DNA of 64,000 nucleotides, from contig NC_092582.1 of NCBI RefSeq assembly GCF_037975245.1, forward strand, positions 22,594,577-22,658,576. The letters run 5' to 3'. The notes under the pieces were generated by a model. That model was given only the letters and a program-made list of their open reading frames with translations. It was not told where the DNA came from and did not search any database. Positions 61,610 through 64,000 of this stretch are shown in pieces (within the stretch, counting starts at the first letter, position 1; each line of letters opens with the position of its first letter). Both the position numbers and the translations under genes were made by a program. Origin of the DNA: Apostichopus japonicus. Its lineage: Eukaryota; Echinodermata; Holothuroidea; Aspidochirotida; Stichopodidae.

Positions 61610-62136
61610 GAGCAATTGTTGAACAGCGCCGATGGCAACAACGTAAGTTTAGACAGCGACGTAAGTTTAGACAACGAAAGTTTAGACAACGGAAGTTTAG
61701 ATAGCAACGGAAGTTTAGATATCAACGAAAGTTAAGGCAACGACGTAATTTTGAGCATCAACGTGAATTTAGTCATCAACGTAATTTTAGACATCAACGT
61801 GAGTTCAGACATCAACGTGAATTTAGACACCAACATGAGTTCAGACATCAACGTGAGTTTAGACAGCGACGTAAGTTTAGACAACGAAAGTTTAGACATA
61901 AATGTAATTTTAGGCAGCAACGAAAGTTTAGACAACAACGTAAGTTTAGGCAACAACGTAAGTTTAGACAACAACAAAAGTTTAGACAACAACGTAAGTT
62001 TAGGCAACAACGTAAGTTTAGACAACAACGTAAGTTTAGGCAACAACATGGTAAAAACAGCAGCAACAACTTTAGTTTAGACAGCAACAAACTTAGTTTA
62101 GACAACGAAATAAGATTGCCCTTTTCGCGTTCCATA
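61610..62136 (-). repeat. Right terminal inverted repeat
   Basis: 527 bp, the reverse complement of the left TIR. It contains about 20 units near 18 bp (plus-strand CAACAACGTAAGTTTAGG and variants such as CATCAACGTGAATTTAGA). The outermost 168 bp (61969-62136) are identical to the left end. The inner part has its own unit variants (CATCAACGTGA family, 61750-61860) absent from the left TIR, so the arrays have changed independently by unit gain and loss. Confidence 0.95.
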
Positions 62137-62142
62137 GTTATC
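62137..62142. other. Right target-site duplication of the 24-kb element
   Basis: GTTATC directly after the right TIR tip CGCGTTCCATA, matching 38062-38067. The predicted empty site reads GGATAGTTGTTATCATGCTA. Confidence 0.92.
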
Positions 62143-64000
62143 ATGCTAGCCACAATTCATTGTTGATAGCACGGAATAATTGATGATTTCATTAATTTAA
62201 AAAATGAGTAAATTATATCAATAGGTGTTTGACGAAATCATCAAATCATCAACAAATAATATTGGGATCAAAAAAATTAAAACAATTGTCTCACTCTGTA
62301 GTAGTTTATGAAAAGCTTATCATAAGTATTAGTTATAAGTGGCCATATCTGGCGTTGATGGAAAAAAAATACCCTCTAAAAATAACCCGATCAACAACTT
62401 TCAAACAACTATACCAAGCATGCTAGCTAGTTCTCAAAGTATTTTTTTCCCGGTGCTCAGACTCATTACACCTGACGTTCGGTAGTTAGTAAGCATTAAA
62501 TCCCGCGGTGCATGTTACTTCTAAACCGTGTACGTTTTTAGAATTAATCGTAAACATTATGTAGACCAGCGGTCCGCAAACTCTTGGGCCCATCGTAACC
62601 CAGAACCTTCCATGAGGACTGAGTCATGATCCTCCCCCCCCCTCCCAACCCACCCTCAGATTCGACGCTCAGACTGCAGGAACTACAGTTATATGGTTAT
62701 AACTTGGTATTTAAGAAAATATCACTTAATCATATATAAGTCTATCACATAAACGGATTTTTTTCTTGGTTAATTCACTTTCGTCCCTTGTGAAGACACC
62801 AAATATTTAACCTATTAAATATTTATCTAATTACTGGACGAACGGTAATTTGGACGAAACAACACAAATGGAATATGTTTATTTTGGGGGCCACGGTTTT
62901 CACAAATTGTGCATCCAGTCTTACTTGGTCATCTTATCTCGATTTCTTATTCATAAGCAATTAAGCCATCGTGATACTGCAGTATGATTTATGTATCAAT
63001 TGCCCAGGCTTCTTTATATGCACTTTGCCCTTCGATTGGTGCTGAATGGGGTGTATCGGCGCAGACCGTGTGACATTGTCACCTACCGTACGTCGTCTGG
63101 GCTTCATTGCAACTTTTACGGTAGCATACGCCCATGAAAAGCCCCATTGACTTACATACTAAATCACAAAAGTAATGTGGCCTTTAAGTCTAGATAGAAG
63201 TTTTCACTAGCTAAACGCTACCCATCACCGGATAGCTGACAAATTGGCCTTTTATGGCACCATCAATTTTCCGTATCATGACCATGTAGATTTTTTGCTA
63301 TCCGAGCCGGAAGTTTTCGTCACTTGTAAACAAACCTCTTCACTCTGTGGTAAACAAATTTCCTACGCTGCTCCTGGGAGGCCTAAAGGAGTCTAAAATT
63401 GCCTCAATTGACCCAATTTTCTCACCACATGTACATCCATTCATGCTCTTCAACATGCAAGCCACAAAAAACTAGATCATGATTGATAACAGGTCACAAA
63501 AGATGTTCTCCTGCTGCTTTTTGGCACTTTTCCTGAAGAAGAACAATCGAGCGGATGGATATAGACTTTAATAGGAGTATGCCACCTTACGTCACCTTAG
63601 ACACCACACTTCAATTGGGAGTTTTGATAGATAGTTTACCCCCTCGTTATTTGTAAATCCGGAAATTATACCCATCTGAGAGGGAAGTTCTACGAAATGG
63701 AGGGATTATGCAAATCTCCGCTGTTTCAGACATATGTCAAATATGGTACCATCGTAATTTTGAAGATAATAGTTCTTGGACCTTTTACAGCCTTCAATAG
63801 AAAGATGACGGGGATATGACAAAATATTCTACATCGTATAGGCCCACTATAGTAGCCAGCCTTGCATATACCCTACAGTAAAGCTGCATTATAGCTTAAA
63901 TTGTAGCTGTATTATAGCTTATATTGAAGTTGTATTATAGCTTATAATATATTTGTATTATAGTTTATATTATAGCTGTATTATAGCTTATATTATAGCT
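62143..64000. other. Right flank, no gene recognised
   Basis: AT-rich host sequence beyond the element. No frame here has recognisable protein character and no tRNA or rRNA is seen. The region ends in a short tandem array running off the window. Confidence 0.5.
63885..64000. repeat. Tandem repeat of about 23 bp at the right edge
   Basis: Imperfect units of TGTATTATAGCTTATATTAT plus AGC repeat to the last base, so the array continues outside the window. Confidence 0.8.

Larger units (their letters stand above)
38068..62136. mobile_element. 24.07-kb DNA transposon with DDE integrase and HECT E3 ligase
   Basis: The element is bounded by inverted repeats beginning TATGGAACGCGAAAAGGG and flanked by the 6-bp direct repeat GTTATC. 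It encodes two intact multi-exon genes in convergent orientation: an rve-type integrase on the plus strand (38689-45487) and a SAM/UBZ/UIM/HECT ubiquitin ligase on the minus strand (61439-48578). The outer 168 bp of the two TIRs are identical, indicating a recent insertion or strong sequence constraint. Length, TIR size and TSD length recall Polintons, but polymerase B, ATPase, protease and capsid genes are not seen and the ends start TA rather than AG. I cannot place it in a named superfamily from sequence alone. Confidence 0.92.

Noticed and set aside
38068-62136. Polinton/Maverick identity
   Set aside because: TIR length, 6-bp TSD, size and integrase are suggestive, but no polymerase B, ATPase, cysteine protease or capsid reading frame is seen, the TIR tip is TA rather than AG, and the genes are intron-rich.

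Overview
This is animal nuclear DNA: AT-rich, with genes split by many GT-AG introns, SINE/MITE/hAT debris and abundant minisatellites. Runs such as TAGGCCTAGG and the divergence of COP1 from its vertebrate form suggest an invertebrate deuterostome, probably an echinoderm (sea cucumber or relative). The species call is inference only.

Layout. (1) 903-36100, minus strand: 17 coding exons of COP1 (RFWD2), the RING / coiled-coil / WD40 E3 ubiquitin ligase, start codon at 36100. All splice phases agree and give 606 codons; the last exon lies beyond the left edge. Its introns hold several minisatellites, a tandemly copied piece of exon 10, a fold-back palindrome and a dead hAT transposon (32717-35772). 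(2) 36101-38061: COP1 upstream region. (3) 38068-62136: a 24,069-bp DNA transposon that looks intact. It has terminal inverted repeats (TIRs) of 506 and 527 bp, identical over the outermost 168 bp, flanked by a perfect 6-bp direct repeat GTTATC. (4) 62143-64000: right flank with no gene recognised.

The large element carries two convergent, inward-reading, multi-exon genes that both resolve by consistent splicing to uninterrupted frames. On the plus strand there is a 6-exon, 377-aa retroviral-type DDE integrase (D126, D183, E220) with an N-terminal helix-turn-helix. On the minus strand there is a 14-exon, 747-aa HECT ubiquitin ligase (SAM-like domain, conserved N-terminal domain, UBZ-like C2HC finger, UIM-like motif, HECT with Cys714). 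About 3.1 kb between their 3' ends has no recognisable gene. The TIRs are built from about 18-bp tandem units that could be integrase-binding sites. I see no polymerase B, packaging ATPase, protease or capsid gene, so it is not a standard Polinton/Maverick although TIR length, TSD length and size resemble that class.

The integrase presumably moves the element. The HECT protein, with its ubiquitin-binding modules, is the likely accessory partner, perhaps acting on host factors that limit integrase or on chromatin at the target. That role is inference. The insertion lies 1.96 kb upstream of the COP1 start codon.
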